A stretch of 64,000 bases of DNA from Hippasteria phrygiana (GCA_037893225.1 JAZGUH010000544.1:186001-250000); one strand, 5' to 3'. Positions 10,823-23,545 are shown, counted from the stretch's first letter. Translations and numbers: made by a program. The notes: a model not told the origin generated them from the sequence alone.

Positions 10823-11451
10823 AACTGCATGTACATGTAAACATCCATGCTGACATGCTGAGAACAAAGTAGCATTGGCCATAGTTTGTAATATTTAGTA
10901 TCAAAATAGCAAGAATACCAATTTGGCATTGATTTTAGGTGCTTTTACAAGAAGGTGACAAGGTTGTACACTATTAAACAGGAGAACTTTAACATGATGA
11001 TCAAAAGCAGAATTGCTTTCTCTATTAATGCGGATGGAGTAATCGTGACTTGGTGTAGGAAAGTTCTGCATCTCTGGCCTGGCTACAGACAAGAATATGT
11101 CCCCACTGGATTTTGTGCCTGTGGGAATTTACAAGATGTGCAGTGCACAATCAGTGGAAAATGAAAGTCCTGTCGGTGCTGGGAAAATTAGTCTGGTAAA
11201 TAGTAAGTAGCCTGACATTTGTAGAATTGCTGCAATCGGGCATCATCAGAGATGTGAGTTTTCAGACAATAGTGTGACTTCAGGCTTGTTTATGTAAAAT
11301 GCTGGCTAATTTCTGGCCTTGCGTGCTTCCCTTGCCTTATTTTCAGGCTGTTAACAAGAACCTCCTTTGCACCCCGGCCCTAGGCATTGAATAGCAATGG
11401 AATTGTTAGCATGCACCTGAACAGCAAATCACCATCCCCTCCCCAAAACAT

Positions 11452-11642
11452 GGGGGCGGGGGCGGGGGCGGGGGCGGGGGCGGGGGCGGGGGCGGGGGCG
11501 GGGGCGGGGGCGGGGGCGGGGGCGGGGGCGGGGGCGGGGGCGGGGGCGGGGGCGGGGGCGGGGGCGGGGGCGGGGGCGGGGGCGGGGGCGGGGGCGGGGG
11601 CGGGGGCGGGGGCGGGGGCGGGGGCGGGGGCGGGGGCGGGGC
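11452..11642. repeat. (GGGGGC)n hexanucleotide microsatellite
   Basis: About 31 perfect hexamer units give roughly 190 bp with no interruption. The forward strand is pure G-rich and should form G-quadruplexes. All frames are open on both strands (Gly-Ala, Pro-Ala and Pro-Arg dipeptides), which accounts for the apparent reading frames here. Confidence 0.98.
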
Positions 11643-11966
11643 AAAACAAAAGAACCACTTTGTTAATGTATTTTAATTAGTAGTGGGTTAACACTAAATT
11701 TCTTTTTTCCCCAATTTCAAAGTGCATGTGAAAGCCCCATAGATGCAGGTAAATTTTAACCATGAGCTCCAATTACTAGAGTGACAACATTCCCAATCCG
11801 TCTCCCGTTTAATTCTGTGTTCCAGCCTTATGAGATAAATATTCTTCTGTCGTAAATCCTATTCTCTTACACACAAAAAGCACATTTTCCCCCCTCCCCA
11901 ACTAAATCATTGCCAGGCATTAGTAGTCATGGAAATTTACTTCATTGTTACTTTGCATAATCGCAG

Positions 11967-12193
11967 TAAGCCAGTTCGGTATTTTAACTGCGCATGTGCA
12001 CAATGACATACATGTAGGTATCACGAATGACCCGTGACCTAATGTGCGCATACATGTATGAACGCGCAAGGTGGTCGCACAATGCGCACGTGTTAGATTC
12101 AATCAGAATGGGCAGTCACGTAAACATCGCGTGACACTACGTCAGCAATTTTATCCCGAATAACCTTTGACCTTCGGATACCGAACTGGCTTA
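11967..12193. mobile_element. MITE, AAGCCAGTT-GGTAT family, copy 2
   Basis: The ends TAAGCCAGTTCGGTAT and ATACCGAACTGGCTTA are a perfect 16-bp inverted repeat that includes TA at the edges. The interior is shared with 4296-4510, plus short 'acatgta' insertions. Confidence 0.85.
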
Positions 12194-12256
12194 TTGTAAA
12201 ATGTCAATCAGATTCTCTGAAGTACAGCGTGCACATACCGGTGCCGTAGTCTCTTG

Positions 12257-12347
12257 CACTATGAACATCTAACAAAAGAAAACCCACGCAGTCCTTTGTT
12301 TGTAACAAGGGACTGCGTGGGTTTTCTTTTGTTAGATGTTCATAGTG
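12257..12347. repeat. Perfect 38-bp-arm hairpin
   Basis: Arms 12257-12294 and 12310-12347 are exact reverse complements (CACTATGAACATCTAACAAA at the outer left), separated by a 15-base loop. It could be a transcribed hairpin RNA, a minimal foldback element or a recent inverted duplication. The sequence alone does not decide. Confidence 0.95.
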
Positions 12348-14765
12348 TTGTCGATCTACATTTTTGGTGTATGTATGCCTTTGGTGTATCACAGTTTATT
12401 ATGGACGTAATTGGTTTTGCAGACACTTTGTAATGAAATGAACAGGCGCTGCATCAGAGTGGAATTTTTCACTGACATGCCCAATGTGTTTAGCCTAATT
12501 AATCATCAGAGCTGGTTCCATTGCCATTCTCTTTTGAAGTTTTCTTGCAGCTGGTAAATTTATCTCAGGGAATTTGTATGCACTGTTTATCGTTCTGTCT
12601 TTTACTCCATGCATGTTATTTTGTGTGCATGCAAGATCTTTTGTGGATATGTAAAGCCCTCAATTTCATTATGCATGGAAATTTCTTTTAGGGTCATTAT
12701 TTTTAATAGCTGTTTTGATAAGACCAGTGCATTAGTTCTGGGTTGAGTATCGAGAGTACTGTAGTTTTTTTATGCATGTGGTTTAAGCATTGCTTGTTTT
12801 TGAAATAATTACATTCTTTATTGCTTGCTGGAGGCAAAATTACTCAGCACCAGCTGTGCTGAAATTTGAATGATTTCATCAAAAAGGAGAGTTCTCAATC
12901 AGGCAATTGTGCCCTCATGGCAGATGCAATCCCCTGTCACATGAATGGCTCAGTCCACCTGGCAGCACCCAGCTGTGATGTATGATTGGCTGGGGACCAG
13001 AAGATTTATATGCCATGGGGGATGTCATTCATTTGGCTGCCTGGGTCTGCTGATGGATAGATCAGATGAATTGACGTTGGGATGTGCCAGTATCAGGCAC
13101 TGGAGCACGTTTCTCATGCCCACTATGCTGTAATTTCTGAAGTTGCTGCCTGTCAGGATTGAAGGGGTGGTCCAGCGGGGCTCTCCGGAGGATAACTTGA
13201 GCTTGAGGTCTGGAGAGATCGCATTATACACGTGTACTTCTGTTTAGAAATTGCCTGGGTAGAATTCCCAAGCGGGCATTTTAAAAGCCCCTTGCCACTG
13301 CTGTACCATGCTGCCTGGGATCCGTGGTTGAAGGCACAAACAATTAGAAACTGGAATCAAAAGACTAGACTGGTAGGCGGTGGCCGTGTTCATTGATGCA
13401 ACGGGCTGGTTTAATCGGCCAATGAAAGCGGCTTTGTTTGGCCTGGATTCCAAGGTTCCTCGGTAATGAAATAGAGGCGCTCTCATCATCAGCTGCTGTT
13501 GCAAAGAGCAAATGATTGTGGCAAATGTCTCGTGGACACGTACATGTAGCAAGGTGCATAACCTGGAGCCTGTTTACATCTGTAGTCCTCCAATCGCAAA
13601 TCTTAGTTGCCTTGTGCATCTCTATGGACAACACAGTGACATTTATGCTCACCCGTTTTCCGCCTGTTGGTTTTAGATAGGAAACTGCTGGGAACTAGTT
13701 TACGGGAACACCAATTCTGATGTAAAACTCTGATTCCATTGGCTTGTTACAACTGTTGCAGTGAGGCAAGTGCGGTGGGACAGTCAGGACTGTTTTCATT
13801 TGTTTGATGCGCCACAGACCACGGTTGAATGCAGACTGAAAGATTGACACTTGGACAGCAGTCAGACTCGTCCTTCATCATCCCTTACGGTACAAGGATT
13901 AGACACACTATCGAATCGCCAATCTCGGCAGAGTACAAGTACATGTCTTAATTTAACATTCAGCTTACTGCTTGATTAACTGGGAACACATGCTGAACAT
14001 TATTACTGCAGAGGCTTCATACACGAAATCCAGTCAGTGACCCTCTGGCTAATCAGGATGATCCTCTGAAAATCAAGGACACACTGTTGAAGCTGATGGT
14101 ATGCTGCACCACAGACCCAAAGCGGAGTGGGATGAGTGAATCCCTCAACTGTAAGTAAACAACTGATGTCAGGGTACATGTGTTTTAGCTGTGATGTACC
14201 ACATGCAGGTGTAACATCCAGGTTTCTCCCTATAATGAATCTTCTTTGCATGGAGCTTATCAGAACCACAGTGCAGTAGACAATGATGTTGTCCCTCCGG
14301 TAATAAGCAGTTGCCACTGCAACAAACCCAAGCTCAGCATTGTACTCGGGCTACTCTACCGGATTATAAAAAAAAAAACCTGGGAAGTTTCCTTCTCACT
14401 TCAGCAACTTGCCACTCTATCTTGTAATTTCCTGGATAGTTTGGTCTGTGTTACACATCCCAGAGGAAATATCAATACCTGTACAGGTCCATTGAGATTT
14501 AGCTGGTAAGTGACAGTTGTATTGATTGATATATTGTTACAATATTGTAGATGTAGTGCAAGTCTGAGAGCAAACAGTGTATTTTAGGTTGGGGTGGGAG
14601 ATGGGAGTACAATGTATCTTTGTACAAATAGTGCTTAATTAAAGAAAAAAATCTTCCCCAGGGGAAGGACTTTTTGTGAAGAATTTGTATTCATCTTCTG
14701 TCAATATTCTGGAAATATTCACACATTGAACTTTGCATATTAACAAATTATCCTTCCTGGGGATG
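12348..14765. other. Intron stretch without a recognised gene
   Basis: Open frames of about 100 codons occur on the minus strand (13244-13552, 14003-14317). They have no recognisable domain and no conserved-looking splice context. I see no repeat ends here. Confidence 0.5.
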
Positions 14766-14766
14766 A

Positions 14767-14786
14767 GGGGGGGGGGGGGGGGGGGG
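14767..14786 (+). repeat. Poly(G) run of 20
   Basis: An uninterrupted homopolymer, one of several long G or C runs in the intron. Confidence 0.95.
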
Positions 14787-14870
14787 TGCTGTAATATGCG
14801 CTGTGTACCAGTTCAAAATGTGAATACTTTAAATTTGATACATGTATCCCAAAGAAAGTTACAGTAATTG

Positions 14871-14989
14871 GAGTGCTGCAGCCAAATGGTTAGTGAATCT
14901 GGCCAGTTGTGGCGGACCAATCAAGAGTGCGGGGTTCAAACTGCACCATGTGACCATGCTTTCTTAATTAGCACCCTTGGGCAAGGTGC
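14871..14989 (+). repeat. SINE-like tRNA-derived segment
   Basis: 'gcagccaaatggttagtgaa' (box A-like), 'gcggggttcaaactgc' (box B-like) and 'cacccttgggcaaggtgctt' form a typical tRNA-related SINE head. It abuts the TTAA-bounded MITE at 14994. Confidence 0.55.
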
Positions 14990-14993
14990 TTAA

Positions 14994-15330
14994 AGGCAGT
15001 ATACAACATTTGCTTTTGCTGTCCTTTTCAGAAATAAATGGATTTGGGGGTTACTATTTTATAACGTGCTAGCAAATACTGTAATATTGACCTGTTTAAA
15101 GTATTGTAGATGCTGGGAAAACAGATAGAAAAAAGTATGTTCTAGTAGTCTGGTTCCCGGACCATACCTCAGACAAAAGGGAGCAATTTATAGACTTTGG
15201 GAATTATCAGGTCGGGGAACTAGACTATTTCCAACGATTATATACATTTCCACTTTTCTTAAAAATGACAGCACACCAGGTGCTACATGTATGATTTTAG
15301 AGGATGCTGATATTTACTTAGTCTAGTATG
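14994..15330 (+). mobile_element. piggyBac-like MITE, AGGTAGTRTACA family, copy 1
   Basis: It begins after TTAA with AGGCAGTATACAACATTTGC. It contains 'gaaataaatggatttggggg', 'ggtcggggaactagactatt' and 'gacagcacaccaggtgc', all diagnostic of this family. The right end is lost after 'tttacttagtctagta'. Confidence 0.8.
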
Positions 15331-16074
15331 AACATGCATGTCATTGTTTAGTACACATTTTTTGGGGGGTAATTTTATACATGTTTCATCACAGTCAAGA
15401 GTAAAGGTCTCCATGTACATTTGTATATATAGGCTGCCTGTAGTTTGCAAATATGGCTGTGTAACGAGGGGATTTAGGATTGATCCTAGAATGATTACAA
15501 GCTAAATCCTTACGTTGCTACAGGTGCACTTGTGTACCGTATTTTGCATGAACCTTGCTTTTATCCAACCCAACAATACCCTGCAGCTATTGACGTGTGA
15601 AGCCTGCTAAACCCAATTGAATCCAGCTGCTAGAACAAATGAGCTGTTGCTGACAAAATTCTACAGACATTTTTAGATAATGGATAGTGCTAGATTCAGC
15701 TTATGAAGGGTTAGTTAGCTAATTAAGGGTAAATACCATGCAAATTTATTTGATTCCCCAGTAAAATGCAGCGAACTGTACAATGCAGTTGGCCAACTGC
15801 ATTGCACTTAATTGTGAAGAATTTTTTAAAACAATATTCTGACATTTTTTGTATTATTTTTTTTAATGCAAGTTTTCCCCACACAATGCTAAAAAGCCAC
15901 TCGAGGTACAAAATCTTGAACGTCTTGCCGTTGATAATTGTAGAAGTAAAGTATTCATAAGATGGAATTTGCGTCGGGATGATGTACATATGTATATTCA
16001 ATATTGGGTTTTGCCCTTCACCGACATATTTCATAAACACTGTATACTCGGTGTTGTCCCGAGAGATTATTTGG

Positions 16075-16155
16075 TAAAAATCACTCGGGTGGACTCGAAC
16101 CCACGACCTCCTGCTTTCTAGTGCAGTAAAGTAGACCTGCAGAGTGAAGCCTGGG
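16075..16155 (-). repeat. tRNA-like SINE segment, minus strand
   Basis: Read on the minus strand it gives 'gcactagaaagcaggaggtc' and then 'gtgggttcgagtccaccc', an anticodon-arm-like and T-arm-like pair with a good box B. It resembles the pair at 57.98-58.17 kb. It lacks a complete cloverleaf, so it is not called a tRNA gene. Confidence 0.55.
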
Positions 16156-16198
16156 CATTTGTTAACGTGCCTCGGTTGGAAATACAATGGATATAAAT

Positions 16199-16503
16199 CA
16201 GTGTTGTAGTCAAGACCATTCACAAGACCATTCACAAGACCATTCACAAGACCATTCACAAGACCATTCACAAGACCATTCACAAGACCATTCACAAGAC
16301 CATTCACAAGACCATTCACAAGACCATTCACAAGACCATTCACAAGACCATTCACAAGACCAGCTTGTAACCAGCTTGTAACGGGCACAAGTAACAGGCA
16401 TAAACCATGACAAAGGAATGCTTTTGTTACAGTTCATAGCTTAAGACTTGGATTAAGACTGCTGGTCTTGTGTGGTCTTGTGATGGTCTTGACTACAACA
16501 CTG
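16199..16503. mobile_element. hAT-like element with AAGACC subterminal repeats
   Basis: The left end CAGTGTTGTAGTCAAGACC and the right end GGTCTTGACTACAACACTG are perfect inverted repeats of 19 bp. Flanking octamers ATATAAAT and ATATATTA agree only partly. The left half is a 12-bp tandem array. The right half repeats GGTCTTGTG. At 305 bp it cannot encode a transposase. Confidence 0.8.
16215..16358. repeat. Perfect 12 x 12-bp array (ACCATTCACAAG)
   Basis: Twelve identical 12-bp units lie within the hAT-like element. Because 12 is a multiple of three, both strands stay open (HSQD repeats forward, NGLV or EWSC repeats reverse). This explains a spurious 221-codon minus-strand frame. Confidence 0.97.
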
Positions 16504-16509
16504 ATATAT

Positions 16510-18845
16510 TACTAGCCTGGAGTCTCATTGTTTGTGATCAGATTGCTCATTTGGCACTCGGGGAACGTGAGTGAATGTGTTTAGTTACATCAGAAGACTG
16601 ATGTCGCTATTGGCATCATGCAGATGTTCAAGTAATTGAGAGCGCAGTTGTTGTGACCACTGGTGAATCACATGGTTTTCACTTAGTCTTTTTCACCTAA
16701 AATAAACATATTCACTCCAGTGAATATTTGGAATATACAGTGAAACCGAGAAAGAGATCAGTATATCTCCATTATGGGGGAATGATCATAAAATCAAAGG
16801 ATATACATATATATCAGAAAGATTGAGACCTCAGCTTTCAAATGGCACCCCATTTGATGAAATTCGCTAATGGATTCATCTTGAAAAGCACTTTGAAAAA
16901 GGTGGTGGGAATTTCATTGTGGAAGATTCTTATTGACGAGGCACTTAATGTATGTATGTACCTGTGGCTAGGGCACCATGATAAATGGCCATTTTGATGT
17001 CTTTTACGATTTCTGTACCTTGTGCACATTTTCTTCAGCAGGCAAATGGGATATTTCACATCTCTGGTCAAAAAACGATAAGGAACCTGCACATCATGTG
17101 AATGATGGTTCAAGGATATCTCTGATGGCAGGTTTTTAACTGAGTACATCATTGCAGTGATAAACCATGAAGTTGAATGGCTGCCCTGTTTTTACCTTTA
17201 GGGTTCATAAAGTCGCAAGTTTTTATCACACCAGGAAACCTAGAGGATGTTTAAAACAGTGTCAGTTGGCAGATGTACATGTATGTCCTTGATCAGAATC
17301 AACAATTGATTGTTTGAGCATTGCATTGGCCCGAATAGGAATGGACGGACGATGTGAAAGTGTTCAGAATGAAATTCGCACCATGTTTTTTTCAAAGTGC
17401 TTTTTTCGGTATGAAGCCGTGGGCTAATTATATCGCATGGGATGTCACATGAAAGCTGAGATCTGAATCTTTTGGATAGATATCCTTTGGTTGAATAGTT
17501 GTTCTACCATAATGGGGAAATATTGTTTCTGGGTTTTCTTTTTTGGGAGACACTGTATATTAAGTTCCAGTCTTCTTCTGCACCGCTCTTGTCTTCGCTT
17601 TATACTTCCCTTTTAGGGTCTCTCGGTGTGTGGGCATGCATGTAGATCTAAGCAACATTGCATAGAACATAACGCATCCGCAAGTTTAAGGTTATCAAAA
17701 CAGTGGGTTACAAATATTGTTGTTTATTTGTATATTATGATTGTATATTATGCATTAAATTTGTTGTTATTGCAGTTTTTGTTTACATGAGGACTGCGTC
17801 AACAGGAAGATTGCAGTTTGTGAAGTTCCACATTGTACTTCTCAAAGGATGAAAGATTATATACAGTTTTCCCCGAACATTTTTCTAGAAAAAAAGAAAA
17901 TGCCATCTGATTTAAAATTATCCACCAGAAGAAGTTAGGTTTCTATTTTAATATGTGTATGTGTACGTTCCTAAAATTACGCTTATCTTTCTGAAGGATT
18001 CTACACATAGTGGCCAGCTGTAGGCTTATGCTATTGACGAATTCAATCAGTTCTATATTCCAGCAGAAATTAGGCAGACTGTTGGCTGTTATTGCCTCGG
18101 GCTTGGATTTGAGTTTCTGTGTACGACACCGGCCAACCAATTATATCATTTTGGGTCAGTGACCTAGACTTAATCGGGATTCAAAAGTTGAGCGCGCAAT
18201 ATGTACTTTTCGCTTCCAAGTTGTGTTGCGTTCCTTTGTTAACCTGTTGGTTTAGTCATCCAGAATTGCAGTGGAAATTTGTAGTATAAGTTCATCGAGA
18301 TTGACACAATTGGGGTTATTAGAGAGTGGTGAGGGCCTTGTTTGGTTTTGTTTGCATAACTTTGAAAGAAATAGCCCGAGGGGAATTTTTCAGAAAGACA
18401 ATGGAATAACAGTTCCCCAATGAAGTATTGAAAGGTTGTTCTTATTTTGGAGGTTATGTAGTCCTAATGAGTGCTTCATTAAATCTGAATGGTTTGCGAA
18501 GTGACAGCAGCCAGTTGAGGGTGAACTGACACCATGACCATTCTATGAACCCTCTGGGATGGATCACACCCACCCCCCTCTGCTTCTGACTGGGATTTCT
18601 TTACACTGCTTTTATGTTGTGTTGCTCCATCTACTCGAGTAGAGAGTACATCTCTTGTGTCACTACCCTAATGGACAGTTCATTTGCACCTACATCAGTC
18701 AGTTGTCATCCTAAACATTACTTTCTTTTGAATAAACATTTATGGGTCCTATCACTTCTGCATATAATTATGTTCAAAACATGGTGTGAAAATGATCTAA
18801 ACTGCTGGAGACGGCTAACTGATTAGATTGACCCGAAATATTACA
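16510..18845. other. Intron stretch without a recognised gene
   Basis: I found neither exon-like sequence nor repeats with defined ends. This is one of the least repeat-like parts of the intron. Confidence 0.5.
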
Positions 18846-18847
18846 AA

Positions 18848-18948
18848 CCAGCAAAATTGGCTGGCCTAACATTTTGAATTTTAGTAAAGGCCTTTGAGAA
18901 AGAACTTAATTAAGTTCAAAGCGTTAGGCCAGCTGATTTTGTTGATTC
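18848..18948. repeat. Inverted repeat GGCTGGCCTAAC / GTTAGGCCAGC
   Basis: CCAGCAAAATTGGCTGGCCT on the left and AGGCCAGCTGATTTTGTTG on the right pair with few mismatches around a 'cttaattaag' centre. A related pair of words occurs near 24398-24485. Confidence 0.6.
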
Positions 18949-19677
18949 AAAACATACATTGTAGTGTAGTAAATCTGTCATTATGTTAACAAAATGTATG
19001 ACATTTAATAATCAAACTAATAATAAGTCAACATTTATATGCATTCATCTGTCTAAAATGACACTCAAGGTACACAATAAAAAACAAACAATGCATTATG
19101 GCTGTGAGAACGATTTGTTGAAAAGAAATGTTTTGAGATTGGATTTGAAGCATTAGAAGGGATGGAGATGATCGGATGGTTCTTTGGGGAGCGTTCCAAA
19201 CTGGTGGTACTGCCGCCAAGACGGATCTGTCTCCCAAGAATCTTGATCAGGTGTTGTTGGAGTGAAGAGCAGAGTGGCCGGTGGCTGGGCATATGGGTTG
19301 GCATATACATGGGAGCTTGACCACACAATGCTCTGTAAGTCAACATTAGCATACATGTACACTTGTAGGTGTGCATGTCAACATTAGATAGATTATGTAT
19401 GCGAGGTATGCCGTTTTCTTCAAACCAGTCTTCTTAGAAATTTAAGACAGCTTCAACACACGTTCAAGTGCATTGCCACACATGTGTGCAATGCAATACA
19501 GCGTACGACTGCGTACGACTGCGTAACCCACACGTTTGATGAATGCAACATGCAGCTGCAATAAGTCAATTCCAATGTTGCCAACATATAGAATTTTTGT
19601 AGTCAAACACTAATTCCTTGTTGTTGTTTTTTTTGTATTCGTCGTGTTTTCCTCCAACAACTTACATGTATGCACCC

Positions 19678-19861
19678 TTTAACCCCTTGAGTATGACTTT
19701 TATAATGGATGCGGGTGAACAATGGAATAAATTTGCAGAAGAATGCGGGTATGGACGTCAATTGTCCAGAATGCGCAGAAGAATGCCGGTATAGGTGTCA
19801 ATTCCGGCCAGGTGTTTCTTCAAACTGCTGCTATAGCCGCCATCCGTATTCAATGGGTTAG
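19678..19861. mobile_element. TTAA-ended short repeat (TTAACCCCTTGAGTA ... TCAATGGGTTAA)
   Basis: It starts TTAACCCCTTGAGTATGAC and ends 'tattcaatgggttaa'. Inside, 'gaagaatgc.ggtat.g.cgtcaatt' is repeated twice. A partial relative is at 6430-6497. Confidence 0.55.
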
Positions 19862-20389
19862 AACATTGTAGTGCCCTGGGCACATCCAAAGAATCCTTTG
19901 TTTCATTACTGTAGACAAGTAACACATGTTAACTGCTAATAAAGAAATTTAATCGAAACTATTTAGGATATTACTTTCCACTGAAACCCTTGACCAAGGG
20001 TTAAGCCTGGACTTATATATGCAAGTGGGATCTGAAATTGGGCCCCAGACATCCCTATTAAGGCCTTCCAAAAAAACCTTTCTGCCAAAACATTCCCCCA
20101 AATTACAAAAAAAAAATAATCTTTTCTTCACCTGTCACCTGACATGACCTGACCCCTAAGTGAACTTCTCTCAATTTGATTGAAGCCAGAATTTTCAAAG
20201 AAATTGTAATTCTATTAAACCAGGGTTGACACAGCCCACTAAGGCAGAACAACATTTTCCTCTTGATCAAATGTATTATTCTTGTTAGACTCCAGAAAAA
20301 CCACCCCAATAAAGAAAATAATCATCATGATCATTGACAATGGCAGAAATGGCCGACCTTTAGCCCTAACAGTTACTTTCAAGCACTCA

Positions 20390-20459
20390 TTAACCCCAAC
20401 TCGCAATGGGGTGTGGAAAATTGTATTGCAATTGGAGGAGTTTAGACGGTTAGGGTTAA
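20390..20459. repeat. Mini TTAACCC...GGGTTAA element
   Basis: About 70 bp, starting TTAACCCC, containing 'ggggtgtggaaaattgtatt' and ending TTAGGGTTAA. Relatives are at 52039-52102, 55298-55370 and 62917-62980. Confidence 0.6.
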
Positions 20460-23349
20460 TTAAGCATCATTAAAATGGCATCATCAACATCAGAAAGAGT
20501 TCATAAAGTTAAGACCATATTGAGTACACATTGTAGTAGGTGCTTTTTATTTTTGTTCAAAAATTGTTTTCTTCCAATTGGTTTGTAGCAGGAAATCCAT
20601 TGATTAAATAGAAATTTTCAGTCAGAGCATAGACATTGCAGGTTTAAAAGAAAACAGAACGGCTGGTTCTGTGTTTTTGCTTCCCCCACCCCCCCCCCCA
20701 AAAAAAAACACACAAAAAAACAAAAACAAAACAAAACAAAACAAAACCCAACTGAATCTACCAGTGGGTGTACTCAAAAAGTTTGTGAATTGAAAATTGG
20801 TTGAAAATAACTAACATTCTTTACCCTCTTATTTTTGGTTAAGCTCTACAATAGAATCCTCTGAAATCCATATCATTCTTGCACCTGGGTTGGCTGATTT
20901 TCCCACCGAAATACCAGTAGTCACTGAACTTTTAAGCTGCTCTGTTATGAAAACATATTTTTGGACATGAATATCTGTGTTCCTTTTGTTGTCCCTCAGG
21001 AAACATGCAGATAGCAATGAATGTGTATTACACCTAGCTGTTTTGATATGTGATCAGGGGACCGTGGAAGCGTGAAAAATTAGCATTCAGCTTTTGCTTG
21101 ACCAGCCTGTGGTGCAGATTTCTGCACAGCGAGTCTTGTGTGGGGTGCAGCACCCCAGGCAGTTATTACTGCGTGGAAAACAGTGGGAGGAGAGAGGGAG
21201 GGGAGGGGGGAGGGACTTTCAAGTTTATGCCTCATCTCGTGGCTAGAATCACCTTAAAGGTCTTGTGAGCTTCTCTCGTCATCAGGCAAAATATAATAAT
21301 ATTTTTTGGTTTTACTCTTTAACCAGAAATGGAATGGGGGGTCAGAAAGTACTTATAGAATTCTTTTTGGGATTAGTTTTGCTACCATCAGAAATGTAGT
21401 CTGTAATAGGTCAGGGGTGAGATTTGTCAGGATATTTTAAGGGGGTGCCTTTAGGCAAGTACAAACTATATGTTAATCTGGGGTCATCGTTGATTTTTTG
21501 TTGATTTTTCTTGGATTTTTCTTGGATTTTTCATTTTTGGCCTTAAACCCTTTTCGTGAAAGCTGCTGATCTTTCTGTTATAAACAAGAAACAAAAAACA
21601 ATTTTTTTTTCTTGATTGCATGGGTATGCATGTGAAGCATGTTTCATGTTTCTACATTGGCTTATAGCTTGTGTGCTGTGACTTCATTGCTTTGACTTTA
21701 CACTACATTTTGTAAGCGCCACAATAAATTGGGTATTGGGTTCAGCTGCCATCTTTGATTAAAAGTTCCATCATTTTAAATGAAGAGATTTAGGATCGGC
21801 TTGTGATATTTTATGGGGCCTTCCCCATGCACAGAAGCAGGTATCTCAAAAACAGCTGGAAAAAAAATTATCAAAGCCCCAAACTACTAGATGATTGCTT
21901 CACAGGATCTGTGATGCTCACACAGTTATCTCCTTAACTTTCGTATGGACAGACTTATGCAACCTAAAACGACTTTGCAAGTTGCGCCATAACCTGTTGA
22001 GCAAGTCATTGGCTTAACGAGGATGTTGATTGCTGGGAGAAGTCTGTGTTATTTTGTAGTTTTATGTAGATTGCGTATTGTGAAATAGAACGGCCAACTA
22101 TTTCTGCCATGAATTAACAAAAAAGTGACTTTTTGAGAGCTATTTTTATTTTTAGTCCCCTTTAGCCTACTGGTGCCATTTGTCTAAAAGTCGTCGCTGC
22201 GGGCAGCAAACAAATCTGACATTATAACATACACGAACCCCCTTTTGTGTCTAGTGCTAGAATGACTTAACTGTTGTGCAACTTCCGCACTAAAATGTTG
22301 CACAAGTACATAGAGTAGCACAGTTGCGTACATTTTATGAAATTGACCTCTGTTCTGATGAGATCCTATGCCATTCCTCCATTTACTGTACTACATAATA
22401 AGATATAGCCTTTCGAAGACCGTCTCTCGAAAAGAGAAAACCTCAAGGCCATTTAGTGGGATTCAGTTTTCATTCACACTTTGTCTTACAATCTGCTTCA
22501 GTCTCAAGTGTATATCTACTTGTTGTCTAGAAGATATTTTTGGTGCTATTTTTGTGACCAACAATCAGTGCCTGCAAATAGCTCAACCTGGCATGCAGTA
22601 GATTATCATGTTTACAGATAGGGTACAGAATTTCTCTGATCATTTTTTCATATACCATCCATGAGTGAAAGTACATCAGTGTATATGCCTATCACGGTCC
22701 CCCCAGAAGTGCACGCATGTGTAGGGTCAACTGGAGGCCTGTCCTCATTCCAGGCTAAATTAATATCGCAAAACAAAGATCCTTGCTGGTCCAGTTGGCG
22801 GTCATTGCTAAATTGCAGGGAAATCAGCGCTTAAAGGTACATGTGTCGTCTGGTGTCATGCAAACATTCAAATTGACTTTGGTTGTAACGGTCCTTGATG
22901 CATCACCATTTATTACAGCTTTGAAACCTGAAAACGACAAGCTGTTGGTATCATTTTATGTGTGGTATATGGTCAGACATGGTACATGTAGATTACGGAC
23001 TTGGACATTATTTGCAGTCCAAATCTGCACTGCCTGACTATGGACAGTGTGCCCCTTGAAGGTCTGTTCCTTGGTCGCTCTGGTTAATCACGGCTTCGGA
23101 ATTAGTTGTCCGATTTAGATCGTCCTAGACTCCAGGTCATTCGGACATCCTTGGAAAATACTCATCATTTCTGAGTTCATGTGTTAATCTTGATTTGTAA
23201 GTGCATGGAACTTGTTCCCCAGTGCCAGCTTCTTTTCCTATCCACGCTCCCTGGCATTGGTTTATTCAAGTGTTGATTCCAACTAGAATTTAATCCAAGG
23301 TTATCCCCTGAATCGGTGTTAGGCCTGTGATTTCTGTATGTTTAAACAT
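20460..23349. other. Intron stretch without a recognised gene
   Basis: A repeat shared with 42.0-42.2 kb lies at about 21430-21560 ('gatattttaagggggt', 'ttttcatttttggcc'). No gene was seen elsewhere. Confidence 0.5.
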
Positions 23350-23353
23350 TTAA

Positions 23354-23545
23354 AGGTACATGTAGTGTACACGATTGGTAATTCTCCAAAAAGAAATTAA
23401 CTGAATTATAATGAAATACCTATACTAGACTGTAAGTTAACAGCAATCCCAATCATCCTGTGAAATGATGGCACCTGGTGTGCTGTCGTTTTCAAGAAAA
23501 GTTGAAATTTATATCGTTTTCCAAGGATTGTTCCGCATAACAATC
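23354..23545 (-). mobile_element. piggyBac-like MITE, AGGTAGTRTACA family, truncated copy 2
   Basis: TTAA is followed by AGG and, after a few extra bases, TGTAGTGTACACGATTGG. 'cctgtgaaatgatggcacc' and 'gtgctgtcgttttcaagaaa' are family text in the opposite orientation to copy 1. It stops near 'ccaaggattgttccg'. Confidence 0.75.

Noticed and set aside
11380..11680. Gly-Ala, Pro-Ala and Pro-Arg repeat proteins
   Set aside because: They are translations of the (GGGGGC)n microsatellite on both strands.
13244..13652. Overlapping minus-strand frames of about 100 codons
   Set aside because: No recognisable motif, no codon pattern or splice signals; consistent with chance in non-coding DNA.
15723..16388. 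221-codon minus-strand open frame
   Set aside because: Its N-terminal half is the 12-bp array translated as NGLV repeats, and the rest crosses a tRNA-like repeat. No domain was seen.
16199..16503. CRISPR-like array
   Set aside because: The units are contiguous 12-mers without spacers in a eukaryotic intron; it is a minisatellite.
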